Below, piece after piece: positions 9,048 to 17,497 of a stretch of DNA of 64,000 nucleotides (within the stretch, counting starts at the first letter, position 1; the number at the start of each line of letters is the position of its first letter). The notes under the pieces are model-generated. The model searched no databases and was not told the DNA's origin. It worked only from the letters and a program-made list of their open reading frames with translations. The translations under genes were made by a program, and so were the position numbers. Source of the DNA: Pontibacillus yanchengensis (GTDB taxonomy: Bacteria; Bacillota; Bacilli; Bacillales; BH030062); assembly GCF_009856295.1 (NCBI RefSeq), contig NZ_WMEU01000001.1:620001-684000 (forward strand), written 5' to 3'.

Positions 9048-10067
9048 TTACAACTGATTTAAGTTTGTATAAGCGCGCTTGCGTTCTGATTCGCTTTTAA
9101 GTTGCACATTTTTCCATTCAGTATCAGTATGCCATTCCCAAGTTGTTTCTTTTACCACTTCACTTATAAACTGTAGCATTCCAATCACATCTGCTCGCCA
9201 CGGTCCATCTTCTATCCAATCATTGTGTTGACTACTATACAGTACCCGATGAATTAATCCATTGTCTTGCGTGAATGTATTAGTGAGGTGAAATCCGTCT
9301 ATAGAGAAAATCAGTAAGAAGCAATTTTTCGTATCATTTTCGATTACTTTTACAATTTTAGAAGGGGCAAAGGTAAGTAGTTTATAAGTTCCAGTATGTT
9401 CATCATATAAATGAAGGTTCAACTCATGATCATCCATCGCTTCTAGAGTATAATCTTTCATCTTATTAGATGGTGTGCTTAGTTTCTGTTCACCAAATAA
9501 ATCAAGAAATTGTTTAATATATCCAATATTCTCAATTACAAAAAAGGTAGATGGTAGAGTAGAATATAACTCTCTCTTTTGATTTTTAATATGCTTAATT
9601 TTTTCCTCCAACCCATTCAAATTCTTGAATAAGTCTGTTGATTTCTTAACCTTCATACGGAGTACTGATTCTTTTCCGTGTTGATTCAAGTATGATATAG
9701 ACATCTTTTCTTCCTTCACAGTTTGCTCTTTCTCGACACCTAAAAGAAAGTAAAAAGGGATATGTAGCTCTTTATGAATCCTAATTTCGTTGGTTCCTTT
9801 ATCCAATATAATGGATTTACTACCAGTCACCATCTCATCGAGCTGAATCTCATCCACATGATACGTAACACTACCTTTAAAGTTCGCACGTCGTTTTCGT
9901 TTCTTTAGAAATACAAAATAAGAAATGATCAAAACCGGTGTTGATATAAAAAGAAAGCTAATAATAATCCACGTATCGATGCCAGTTATTAGACTGATTA
10001 ATATACTAAGACCGTAAAACGTTAAAAAAACAAAAATAAACCCAACTATCCCTGTACAACCTATCAT
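9048..10067 (-). CDS. Unknown membrane-anchored protein, 339 residues
   Basis: Two N-terminal membrane segments (about residues 1-28 and 34-55) are followed by a basic stretch (KKRKRRANFKG) and about 280 soluble residues, so the bulk should face the cytosol. The soluble part is mixed alpha/beta with no motif I recognise. The start is the ATG at 10067 because GGGGAG lies seven bases upstream; an ATG five codons earlier lies inside that site. The next upstream gene, also a membrane protein of unknown function, lies about 110 bases away in the same orientation, so the two may be functionally linked. The sequence looks like a real gene: long, with a good ribosome site and a shared terminator. Confidence 0.75.
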   Translation of the reverse strand: MIGCTGIVGFIFVFLTFYGLSILISLITGIDTWIIISFLFISTPVLIISYFVFLKKRKRRANFKGSVTYHVDEIQLDEMVTGSKSIILDKGTNEIRIHKELHIPFYFLLGVEKEQTVKEEKMSISYLNQHGKESVLRMKVKKSTDLFKNLNGLEEKIKHIKNQKRELYSTLPSTFFVIENIGYIKQFLDLFGEQKLSTPSNKMKDYTLEAMDDHELNLHLYDEHTGTYKLLTFAPSKIVKVIENDTKNCFLLIFSIDGFHLTNTFTQDNGLIHRVLYSSQHNDWIEDGPWRADVIGMLQFISEVVKETTWEWHTDTEWKNVQLKSESERKRAYTNLNQL

Positions 10068-10175
10068 GGTAAAACTCCCCATTCTTGTAAGTTTTACTAA
10101 ATACCTTATTTACTAAGTAATACGAAAAAGAGAGCAATCAGTTTCAACATTTCTAGCAAGAATGAAATGAACTAG

Positions 10176-10775
10176 TCAACTAGCACTCAGTAATCGCTTT
10201 ACGATAGTATCTACTTCACGAACTTCTAATGCTGGATAATGAAAAAAACTATTAAAGATCATAAAGAGCGAGATAATAAGAGAAACCACCCCGATTAGGT
10301 TAGGAAATTCTCTCTCGAACAACCAATATGACAGTCGAGGGAAATCGGATTTCATTTCTTTTGGCAATGTAGTTATTTTTTTTACTAGGGAAGGAATATC
10401 GTTTTCCAGCTCTACTTTCAGTTCCCTAAATGCATTTTTATGATAAGTTCTTGGAATAAAAAGAAAAAAAAGACTACCAAGCAACACCCCTAAAGAAGCA
10501 GCTGATTTACGGTACCAAGCTTGGATATCCAAAATGTTACTTCTCGCTTCATACCGACCCACTATCAGTCTACTACCGGTATCTTCATTAATAGATATTT
10601 CTTCTTCAACATGACTTATTGGATTTAATTGTTGAATGTAAAACTCCCCTTCAAGACTTTTATACGTGTATCCATTTGGGTAGAAATCAAATGTGACTAC
10701 TACTATATAAGGAGTGCTGAGAAGAACAAGAAAAACACCAACAATTAACAAACTTATATATTTATGTTTTTTCAT
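10176..10775 (-). CDS. Unknown membrane protein, 199 residues
   Basis: Three hydrophobic segments (about residues 5-25, 85-103 and 158-180) separated by a hydrophilic domain (about 26-80) and a second loop (about 104-155). The first segment plus the polar domain would put residues 26-80 outside the cell. I do not recognise the family. The start is uncertain: the ATG at 10775 has an AAAGG sequence 12 bases upstream, while a TTG four codons earlier abuts that site. It precedes the other unknown membrane gene in the same orientation with a gap of about 110 bases and no obvious terminator between them. Confidence 0.65.
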   Translation of the reverse strand: MKKHKYISLLIVGVFLVLLSTPYIVVVTFDFYPNGYTYKSLEGEFYIQQLNPISHVEEEISINEDTGSRLIVGRYEARSNILDIQAWYRKSAASLGVLLGSLFFLFIPRTYHKNAFRELKVELENDIPSLVKKITTLPKEMKSDFPRLSYWLFEREFPNLIGVVSLIISLFMIFNSFFHYPALEVREVDTIVKRLLSAS

Positions 10776-11118
10776 CTTTATGAACAACCTTTACTTTAAA
10801 ACATCATTATTACCATTATTACACAGGTGTGGTGCCAACTAACAGACAATGGAGAAAAATAATAATGTTATAGCATTGGAATGTGATTAGGAATTGAGGA
10901 TACAAAAAAGAGTAGATGTTACTTATGTTCTTGGTATAAAGAATAATTGCAGTGTGGAGAAAATAGCGAGGGATTCATCAGTAAGAAAAATCAAGAAATA
11001 AAACGATGGAAAGTACCTGTGATCTTTGGTGAATAAAGCTTCGAACATCGTTCATAACCTATTTACAAATCAGGTATTTTTCCATTTCATGTCATATTTA
11101 TAAATTCGTGCTCTTTTT
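10776..11118. other. Intergenic region without recognised features
   Basis: About 340 AT-rich bases between the unknown membrane gene and the 49-residue ORF. No ORF with a ribosome site, no repeat of the R1 or R2 families and no strong hairpin was seen. It may contain the promoter of the membrane gene at its left end. Confidence 0.5.
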
Positions 11119-11268
11119 TTATTTTTTAAATGGGTTTCTTCTGAGCTTAGCTTGTGATTTGCTTGCTCTTGATTTTCCACCTTGCATAGAAGCATTGTAG
11201 TGTGTAATCTCTTGGCTAGATTGGTAGTCTTTTTCAAATAGTCCACGAGCTTTTACAAACATATTCAT
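11119..11268 (-). CDS. Small basic protein, 49 residues, unknown function
   Basis: The ORF starts at an ATG with a near-perfect AAGGAGGG site seven bases upstream and encodes a polar, basic protein beginning MNMFVKARGLFEKDYQ and ending KLRRNPFKK. It has no membrane segment. A glycine- and serine-rich middle (ASMQGGKSRASKS) and the basic tail would fit a nucleic-acid-associated or spore-core small protein, but this is a guess and I do not recognise the family. It is a lone gene, upstream of and divergent from fnr, with about 390 bases between them. Confidence 0.62.
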   Translation of the reverse strand: MNMFVKARGLFEKDYQSSQEITHYNASMQGGKSRASKSQAKLRRNPFKK

Positions 11269-11551
11269 CTTAAAGCCCTCCTTTTATATTGATATTGAGC
11301 GATACTCTGCGAAATTTTAAGTAAATCGTAGTAAATTTAATTATTTTACGCCTAACCTTTTTAAAATGAATATATTTTGAAACATACCACACTTGATTTA
11401 ATTTACAAACTAGTATATAGGAATTAATATAACAAAGTTTGTAAAGCTTATGTTATATAATTAAACACCTTTATTGATAGTGAATGAAGAGTCTTCCACA
11501 ACATAAGTATCCCTATCTATTATTGTGTTTTCATGATACTAGAATGCAATA

Positions 11552-11580
11552 TTGAAGAAATTCGTTTTTGTTGTTATGAT
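11552..11580 (+). promoter_or_regulatory. Sigma-A-type promoter of fnr
   Basis: TTGAAG (11552-11557), a 17-base spacer and TATGAT (11575-11580). Initiation would be near 11587, leaving a leader of about 70 bases before the fnr ATG. No consensus FNR box overlaps it. The rest of the 11269-11654 gap shows nothing else clear. Confidence 0.6.
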
Positions 11581-11654
11581 AATAAACAGGAAAGATTTAG
11601 AAAATATATTATAAAAGAGGATGAATCTTTTCACTATAAATGGGTGGTGTTTGA

Positions 11655-12350
11655 ATGGCACAATCTTCGAAAACATTATCGAACGATTTAACCGAATTGC
11701 TAAGCACCGTTAATCATCATACCTATATTCCAAAAGGGACATTTTTATTTCAAGAAGGACAACTCGCAAATGAATTATATATTATTAAATCTGGTCGTAT
11801 CCAAATAAGTAAAAACACTCCTGATGGAAAAGAGCTCACTTTACGAATATGTGGCATTAACGAAATCGTGGGCGAACTAACGCTATTTAGTGAAGGAGCG
11901 AAATACCTTTTAAGTGCTAAGGCTCTAGAAAATAGCGAAGTCGGAGTTATTAAAAAAGAGGAACTAGAAGAAAAGCTCTCTCATAATAATGCATTAGCTA
12001 TTGAATTTATGAAATGGATGAGCGACCACTTCCGAAGAACACAAACTAAATTTCGCGACTTAATTTTATACGGTAAAAAAGGTGCTCTCTATTCAACACT
12101 GATTCGAATGGTAAATAGTTATGGTGTAGAATCAGCCAATGGATTTTTAATTGATATGAAGCTTACGAACCAAGAATTAGCCGGTTTTTGTGGGACATCA
12201 CGTGAAGTGGTTAATCGGTTGTTAAGTGATCTAAAAAAAGAGGACATTGTTAGCATTCAAAAAGGTAAGATTACGATTCATAACTTAGACTACTTACGAG
12301 ATGTCATAGGTTGTGAAAACTGTCCAATTGATATATGTGAAATTGATTAA
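11655..12350 (+). CDS. fnr: Anaerobic regulator Fnr (Crp/Fnr family, C-terminal 4Fe-4S type)
   Basis: A 231-residue Crp/Fnr regulator: cyclic-nucleotide-binding-like beta barrel (about residues 20-115), dimerisation helix, and winged helix (about 165-215, with NQELAGFCGTSREVVNRLL as the recognition region). The C-terminus carries C220-x2-C223-x4-C228. This spacing matches the C-terminal cluster ligands of B. subtilis Fnr (Cys227, Cys230, Cys235), whose fourth ligand is an Asp; D135 here lies in the equivalent FRDLILYGKKGAL segment. The protein is therefore an oxygen-labile 4Fe-4S sensor that activates nitrate respiration. Three matching FNR boxes lie within the next 11 kb. The GGTGGTG site and ATG support the start. 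Confidence 0.95.
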   Translation: MAQSSKTLSNDLTELLSTVNHHTYIPKGTFLFQEGQLANELYIIKSGRIQISKNTPDGKELTLRICGINEIVGELTLFSEGAKYLLSAKALENSEVGVIKKEELEEKLSHNNALAIEFMKWMSDHFRRTQTKFRDLILYGKKGALYSTLIRMVNSYGVESANGFLIDMKLTNQELAGFCGTSREVVNRLLSDLKKEDIVSIQKGKITIHNLDYLRDVIGCENCPIDICEID

Positions 12351-12368
12351 TGGAAGGATTTGCAACCG

Positions 12369-12404
12369 AAAAAAAACGCCTCTGATTTAATACAGCGACG
12401 TTTT
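12369..12404 (-). terminator. Terminator of the moaA operon
   Basis: On the minus strand AAAACGTCGCTG and CAGAGGCGTTTT form an imperfect stem with an eight-base loop followed by a run of eight T. It starts at the moaA stop codon and also separates it from convergent fnr. Confidence 0.7.
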
Positions 12405-13405
12405 CACCCTCCTATATACGACATTTCGATTTTTTCTCGTGATGGAGTGGCTTCATTACGTTCGTCGGAATACCGATCATCTCTTCTACTCCATATGTTC
12501 TGAATTTCACTTGTGATATAAGATATTGAGTTACTTTGTAATAAGTATTTTAAATCATATCCTTTATTAGCGAATAAACATGTATATAATTTTCCATCTG
12601 CAGAAATTCTGGCTCTAGTGCAACTAGAACAGAAAGATTCAGAAACAGATGTGATAAATCCAATTTCCCCAATAGCACCTTGATATTTATACCGTTGGGC
12701 AACTTCTCCAAAGTAATTGGAATCTACCAGTGATAGATCAAAGTGTTGTGTTAGCTGATCTAAAATCTCTTTCTTTGTCATCACATTCTTAAAGTCCCAT
12801 CCGTTACTATTTCCGACATCCATATATTCAATAAAGCGTAAGGAAATATCCTGATCTTTGAAATAACTGGCCATCGGGATAACTTGATGGTCATTCATTC
12901 CTTTTTTGACAACCATGTTTAACTTCACACCTAGCCCCGCTCGTTTAGCAGCATCTATCCCTTTTAGTACAGGACTAACCCCTACATTCCTGCCATTTAT
13001 TTCTTTAAAAACATCATTATGAATCGCATCTAAGCTAATATTGACCCGCTTCAATCCTGCTTTCTTTAATTGCTGTGCATACTTGGGTAAATAAATACCA
13101 TTTGTCGTTAAGCCTATGTCTTCTATTCCCTCTATGTTCACTAGCTTCTTGATTAACTCATCAAGGTTGCTTCTAAGTAATGGCTCTCCACCTGTAATGC
13201 GAATCTTCTTCACCCCTAAATGGGCGAAAGACGTAGCTAACGTTTCTATTTCCTCAAAGGAAAGCAAGTCACATTCGTTCATAAACGGATGATCCACCCC
13301 AAAAATCTCTGCTGGCATACAGTACGTACATCTAAAATTACATCGGTCGATTACCGATATTCGCAAATCTTGTAATGGTCGATTATACACATCTTTGTTG
13401 TTCAT
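12404..13405 (-). CDS. moaA: GTP 3',8-cyclase MoaA
   Basis: A 333-residue radical SAM enzyme that carries out the first step of molybdenum cofactor synthesis, converting GTP to 3',8-cyclo-GTP. The N-terminal radical SAM cluster is C22-x3-C26-x2-C29 in [12 protein letters not shown]. The GGEPLLR motif follows, a second cluster is ligated by the C-terminal set in [11 protein letters not shown] and YTCLF, and the chain ends in Gly-Gly, which is needed for catalysis. It is the last gene of the cytochrome b-to-moaA run, 26 bases from the unknown 177-residue gene. Other moa genes are absent here, so this copy appears to boost cofactor supply under anaerobic Fnr control. Confidence 0.95.
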   Translation of the reverse strand: MNNKDVYNRPLQDLRISVIDRCNFRCTYCMPAEIFGVDHPFMNECDLLSFEEIETLATSFAHLGVKKIRITGGEPLLRSNLDELIKKLVNIEGIEDIGLTTNGIYLPKYAQQLKKAGLKRVNISLDAIHNDVFKEINGRNVGVSPVLKGIDAAKRAGLGVKLNMVVKKGMNDHQVIPMASYFKDQDISLRFIEYMDVGNSNGWDFKNVMTKKEILDQLTQHFDLSLVDSNYFGEVAQRYKYQGAIGEIGFITSVSESFCSSCTRARISADGKLYTCLFANKGYDLKYLLQSNSISYITSEIQNIWSRRDDRYSDERNEATPSREKIEMSYIGG

Positions 13406-13431
13406 TATATCCCACCTAACTTTCTAGTTAT

Positions 13432-13965
13432 CTACCATTCATTTGTTGGTATTATTTGAAGAGCTTCACCTTTGAATGTTCGTTCACCAAACAATGTAAT
13501 TAGTTTACAAGAGGGAATACATCCTCCACCGTCGCTTTGAATAATATCATATTCTGCAAGCATTCCACTTCCAATTTCCTGACCTTTATCTAGTACTCTA
13601 ACTTTTTGCCCTTCTAATGTGCGCAAACTTGCTCTTAGCAAAAAGGTTGACCACTCTTCCCAATTCGTTACAATATAAGCTCCTTCTCCATTTCCTAAAT
13701 AACCTAATAAACATTCAGACTCATCTAAGTCTCCAACTGTTCTCTCTTGTATAGACTTGATAAGATGATGGATAGCACGATATTGTTCTAACGTTAGGTC
13801 TCCTCGGAATTGAATCAATAGGCTGTTCTCTTCTAGATTTGGATACAGATTGCATATCTGTCCCTCCCCGAAGGTGAAGCACTTTGATGTAGACTTTAAT
13901 CTCTCATCTTGTAAAGCTACTTGTAAAAGGGTATTATTACAATCGGTCAAGGTTGCTTGAAGCAT
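13432..13965 (-). CDS. Unknown 177-residue protein in the molybdoreductase operon
   Basis: A soluble protein with no signal peptide or membrane segment. I do not recognise the family. Visible features are several Cys residues (one in TDCNNTLLQ, one in GGGCIPSCKL), a Gly/Asp-rich C-terminal section and a terminal beta-rich stretch TLFGERTFKGEALQIIP. It lies between the two-TM protein and moaA in one tight minus-strand array, so a dedicated function in assembly, cofactor insertion or electron transfer for the molybdoreductase is a reasonable inference but not shown. It does not look like a NarJ/TorD-type all-helical chaperone. The start at the ATG 13965 has GGAG eight bases upstream; the GTG three codons earlier abuts the site. 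Confidence 0.8.
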   Translation of the reverse strand: MLQATLTDCNNTLLQVALQDERLKSTSKCFTFGEGQICNLYPNLEENSLLIQFRGDLTLEQYRAIHHLIKSIQERTVGDLDESECLLGYLGNGEGAYIVTNWEEWSTFLLRASLRTLEGQKVRVLDKGQEIGSGMLAEYDIIQSDGGGCIPSCKLITLFGERTFKGEALQIIPTNEW

Positions 13966-13994
13966 AAGTCTCACTCCTCTCCTTCGTCAGTTCG

Positions 13995-14195
13995 TTACGC
14001 ACGCTCATGTTTATCAAGCTTACGCCACTTTCCATAGAAGAGTAAGGCTATGAATGATGAAGCGATTGCGATGATTGTGTACATATAAACATGTTCAAAT
14101 TCCTTACCAAAAAAAGCTTCTATCGTCCATTGAAGCATTACGACATTGAGGAAAATACTACATAATATAGCTACCCAACATATTTTTTTACCCAT
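13995..14195 (-). CDS. Small two-TM membrane protein
   Basis: A 66-residue protein with two hydrophobic helices (about residues 4-24 and 35-55) and a charged tail KWRKLDKHERA. The start is set at 14195, where GGGAGGGAAG lies six bases upstream; the longer reading begins inside the Rieske gene without a site. It overlaps the Rieske stop by eight bases, so translation is coupled. A small hydrophobic partner beside a Rieske protein suggests an accessory or anchor subunit of the quinol-oxidising part of the complex. The family is not recognised. Confidence 0.75.
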   Translation of the reverse strand: MGKKICWVAILCSIFLNVVMLQWTIEAFFGKEFEHVYMYTIIAIASSFIALLFYGKWRKLDKHERA

Positions 14196-14730
14196 GGCGT
14201 ACTTCCCTCCCAACAGCGTAGACGACATCCCCTTTTACCTCTAACAAAATCTTCGGTAATTCACGCTGAGGAGGTCCAGCCATTGGTTGACCTGAATCAA
14301 CGTTAAAGAAACCACGATGGCACGGGCATAATAATACTTCTTCTTTTTTTTCATAAAAAACTGGACACTGAAGATGGGTACATTTATTGTTATACGCTTT
14401 TAATTCTCCATTTTTCGTATGAACTAATAATGCAGGTTCACTATCAGTTGGATAATGAAACTCTAGTGATTCTCCCTTTGGTAGTTCAGAGAGCTTCCCT
14501 ATTTCTACTTTCTCTGAATCCTCTTCCCTGTCATCCATCATGGCTTTGATGGAAAAAGGTAGTGTAGCAATTCCTAATGTAAGAGAAGCCCCTACTGCTG
14601 ATTTTAAAAACGCTCGTCGATTAAATCGTAGATCTTCGCTTCTGTTTAAGTTATCGACTAAATTAATCATATCGTCGTCAGCTTTACGCTGGTTTTGTCT
14701 TTGATTTTGATTGTTCTTTTCATCCACCAT
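14188..14730 (-). CDS. Tat-exported Rieske [2Fe-2S] protein
   Basis: A 180-residue protein. After a polar N-terminus comes a twin-arginine signal (RRAFLKS, residues 38-44) and one hydrophobic helix (about 45-60), which probably stays as a membrane anchor. The Rieske fold follows with C117-T-H119-L-Q-C122 and C135-P-C137-H138. The two extra cysteines that form the disulfide of high-potential Rieske proteins are present, which fits quinol oxidation on the outer face. It lies between the ferredoxin gene and the two-TM gene. No cytochrome bc-type partner genes adjoin it, so it seems to work with the NarI-like cytochrome b of this operon. The ATG at 14730 has GGAGG nine bases upstream. Confidence 0.9.
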   Translation of the reverse strand: MVDEKNNQNQRQNQRKADDDMINLVDNLNRSEDLRFNRRAFLKSAVGASLTLGIATLPFSIKAMMDDREEDSEKVEIGKLSELPKGESLEFHYPTDSEPALLVHTKNGELKAYNNKCTHLQCPVFYEKKEEVLLCPCHRGFFNVDSGQPMAGPPQRELPKILLEVKGDVVYAVGREVRHG

Positions 14731-14772
14731 TCTGTTCATCCTCCTTACATGCCGATACCCTTTATAGTTCTA

Positions 14773-15315
14773 TCAATCACTATAAACGCCAAAGAATTCA
14801 GGCACGTACTCCCATTTGTTTCCTTCTTGAGGTTTCTTTCCTTCTACTAAATTCATTTGAGTACGCTTACGACGAAGTTGCATCATTTCATCATAATCAA
14901 TAAAACGAATGGCATCACTAGGACAAACAGATGCACACATCGGAGCAATATCATGTTTAGATCGGTCATAGCACATATCACATTTGTACATTTTGTTTTC
15001 TTCAAAATCGAACTTAGGAATACCAAATGGACAACCAAACGTACAATTTCGACACCCGATACATTTCTCTTCCATAGCAGAAAGGACGACACCTTCTTCG
15101 GTAATTTGAATCGCATTTGCCGGACACACTCGTGCACAAGCAGGGTCCTTACATTGCATACAAAGCATTGGGTAGGTTTGGCGACTTTCCATGAAATCTA
15201 CATACTCTACATAGTTACGTTCCTTCGCATCATGGTCCCCACATTCTCTACAAGCAGCTTGACAAGCTCGACACCCGATACAACGCTCAAATTCAAGATA
15301 CATAATTTTATTCAT
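14773..15315 (-). CDS. Four-cluster ferredoxin subunit (DmsB/NrfC/PhsB type)
   Basis: A 180-residue electron-transfer subunit with four complete 4Fe-4S motifs: C12-C22, C52-C64, C85-C95 and C112-C131 (the last with the long internal spacing usual for this family). No signal peptide is present, so it is cytosolic and should carry electrons between the membrane partners and the molybdoreductase encoded 31 bases upstream. The family serves many molybdoenzymes of the DMSO reductase group and by itself does not define the substrate. A good AAGGAGG site precedes the ATG. Confidence 0.93.
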   Translation of the reverse strand: MNKIMYLEFERCIGCRACQAACRECGDHDAKERNYVEYVDFMESRQTYPMLCMQCKDPACARVCPANAIQITEEGVVLSAMEEKCIGCRNCTFGCPFGIPKFDFEENKMYKCDMCYDRSKHDIAPMCASVCPSDAIRFIDYDEMMQLRRKRTQMNLVEGKKPQEGNKWEYVPEFFGVYSD

Positions 15316-15346
15316 GATTTGACCTCCTTAAAAGTGGTAGCCTTCT

Positions 15347-17497
15347 CTAGATAGGAGAAGGCATCTCATATTTTGCTACTTTTTGTATCTTCACAGCACA
15401 TACTTTAAACTCTGGCATGCGAGAAATAGGATCTAAGCATGGATTTGTTAATTGATTGACAGACAATTCTTTGCCCCAATGATAAGGAATAAATACCGTA
15501 TCTTCTCGAATTGCTTTCGTTAATTTCACTTCAACAGTCATGGAAGAACGTCTTGTAGTTAATTTACAGAAGTCTCCATTTTGGAAATTATATTGACTAG
15601 CAAGCTCTGGATGCATCTCTACATATGGCATCGGACACTGTTCCATCAGAAAATCTACTCGTCGTGTTTGGTTACCAGTTAAGTAGTGGTACACCACTCT
15701 TCCTGTCGTCAAAATGTGCGGATAATCCTCTGTAGGAATTTCTCCTGGTTCCCGCCAATCTACGATAGCTAAATTTGCTTTCCCGTCTTCTGTGGCGAAT
15801 CGTTCTTTAAACATGGTTGGTGTTCCTGGATGATCCTCAGAAGGACAAGGCCAAAACACCCCATCTTGTTCGTCAATCTTGTCGTACGTAACTCCGTAAT
15901 AGTCGGCTTTTCCACCTTTGGTAGCTATACGGAATTCTTCGAAAATTTCACTAACATTTTTATAATCAAAATATTTTCCTTTACCCATACGTTTAGCAAT
16001 CTCACTCATAATTTCCCAATCTGTTTTGGAATCCCCGTATGGTTCACGTACTTTTCGGATGCGTATTACTCTACCTTCAATATTCGTCGTAGTCCCTTCA
16101 TCTTCAGCCCAGGAAGTAGCTGGAAGTACGACGTCAGCGTATTCTGCTGTTTCAGATAAGAAAAAATCACTGACAACTAAGAAATCCAACTTTTTAAAGC
16201 CGTCCCAAATGTATTCTGTATTCGGTGCAGAAACAGCTGGATTACTACAAATAACATGCATCGCGCGAATATTGCCTTTTTGAATTTCATCAAACATTTC
16301 GTATGCAGAGACTCCTGGTTTTGGCATCTCTTCAGGGTCAATCCCCCACACACTTGAGATATATTTTACTGCTTCTGGATCTGTTAATTTACGATACCCT
16401 GGTAACAAGTCTGATTTTTGTCCGTGTTCACGACCACCTTGCCCATTTCCTTGACCAGTAAAGGTTGCTACTCCAGAAGCAAATTTACCAATATGACCTT
16501 TTAATAGAGACATAGACGAATATAGGGCAACGTTATCTACACCTTTGGATTGCTGCTCCACACCACGAGCGAACATGACGACTGAACGCTTTGAACGTCC
16601 GAAAATATGGGCAGCTTTTAGAATCTTTTCAACAGAGATGCCGGTTTTTTCGGCAGTATATTCAGGAGTGAACTGTGCTACTTGTTCTATTAGTTGCTCA
16701 TAATTATTGCATCGTTCCTGAACGTACGCTTCATCTACATAACCCTCTTTAACAAGAATATGCATCATTCCATTCGCTAAGGCGGAATCAGTTCCAGGTT
16801 TTAAATCTAAATGAACATCTGCAACACGCGCAGTTGGCGTTTCCCGAGGGTCAACGACAATCATTTTTGCACCTTTGTCCTTGGCTTTCCAAAACCATTG
16901 AATACTAGTAGGATGACATTCTGCTGTATTTGAGCCAGCCATAAAGAAACAATCACTATGCTCAAGTTCAGGCCATGGAAGTGTTGACCCTCTATCTACA
17001 CCAAATGTTCTAATAAATCCTCCTGCAGCAGAACTCATACAAAACCTACCATTATAATCAATATACCTAGTGCCTAACGCTACCCGTGCGTACTTCCCTA
17101 CCAAATAACATTTTTCGTTTGTCATGGAGACCCCACCGAAAACAGACAACGCATCTTTTCCGTACTCAGACTGTAGGCCTTTGTAGTTCTTCTCTATTAC
17201 ATCTAGTGCCTCTTTCCATGATGCTTCCACGAACTTACCATTCTTCTTAATAAGAGGCTTTTTGATACGGTCTTCATGTTCAATAGTTTGATAGGCTGTC
17301 ACACCTTTAGGGCACATTTTCCCCATCGTTACTGGCCAGTCATAACGCGGCTCTACACCTCTTACCTCACCAGTACGTTTGTGGACTCGAATATGCATTC
17401 CACATTGCATTCCACAATAACAGCAGTGCGTTGTAATTAGTTTTTCATCTTTGTGCTGTAAATTCTTCACGCCTTTTTTTGCGACAAAATCACTCAT
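15347..17497 (-). CDS. Cytosolic NapA/NasC-like molybdopterin oxidoreductase, probable nitrate reductase
   Basis: A 716-residue catalytic subunit. An N-terminal 4Fe-4S site (C25, C28, C32, C62) leads into the molybdopterin body; the C-terminal dinucleotide-binding domain begins near HILTTGRVVYHYLTGNQTRR. The molybdenum ligand is C153 in GRFCMSSAAGG. Cys followed by Met is typical of NapA, NasC and NarB nitrate reductases, while formate dehydrogenases have Cys/Sec-His. No Tat signal is present, so it acts in the cytosol. Its start overlaps the cytochrome b stop (TAATG). Context (Fnr, NarK, FNR box, MoaA, ModAB) supports nitrate respiration. Another oxyanion substrate cannot be excluded. Confidence 0.87.
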   Translation of the reverse strand: MSDFVAKKGVKNLQHKDEKLITTHCCYCGMQCGMHIRVHKRTGEVRGVEPRYDWPVTMGKMCPKGVTAYQTIEHEDRIKKPLIKKNGKFVEASWKEALDVIEKNYKGLQSEYGKDALSVFGGVSMTNEKCYLVGKYARVALGTRYIDYNGRFCMSSAAGGFIRTFGVDRGSTLPWPELEHSDCFFMAGSNTAECHPTSIQWFWKAKDKGAKMIVVDPRETPTARVADVHLDLKPGTDSALANGMMHILVKEGYVDEAYVQERCNNYEQLIEQVAQFTPEYTAEKTGISVEKILKAAHIFGRSKRSVVMFARGVEQQSKGVDNVALYSSMSLLKGHIGKFASGVATFTGQGNGQGGREHGQKSDLLPGYRKLTDPEAVKYISSVWGIDPEEMPKPGVSAYEMFDEIQKGNIRAMHVICSNPAVSAPNTEYIWDGFKKLDFLVVSDFFLSETAEYADVVLPATSWAEDEGTTTNIEGRVIRIRKVREPYGDSKTDWEIMSEIAKRMGKGKYFDYKNVSEIFEEFRIATKGGKADYYGVTYDKIDEQDGVFWPCPSEDHPGTPTMFKERFATEDGKANLAIVDWREPGEIPTEDYPHILTTGRVVYHYLTGNQTRRVDFLMEQCPMPYVEMHPELASQYNFQNGDFCKLTTRRSSMTVEVKLTKAIREDTVFIPYHWGKELSVNQLTNPCLDPISRMPEFKVCAVKIQKVAKYEMPSPI

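Noticed and set aside
15347..17497. Calling the molybdoreductase a formate dehydrogenase
   Set aside because: The Mo-ligand motif is Cys-Met and not Cys/Sec-His, and the neighbours are nitrate-related; nitrate reductase of the NapA/NasC type fits better.
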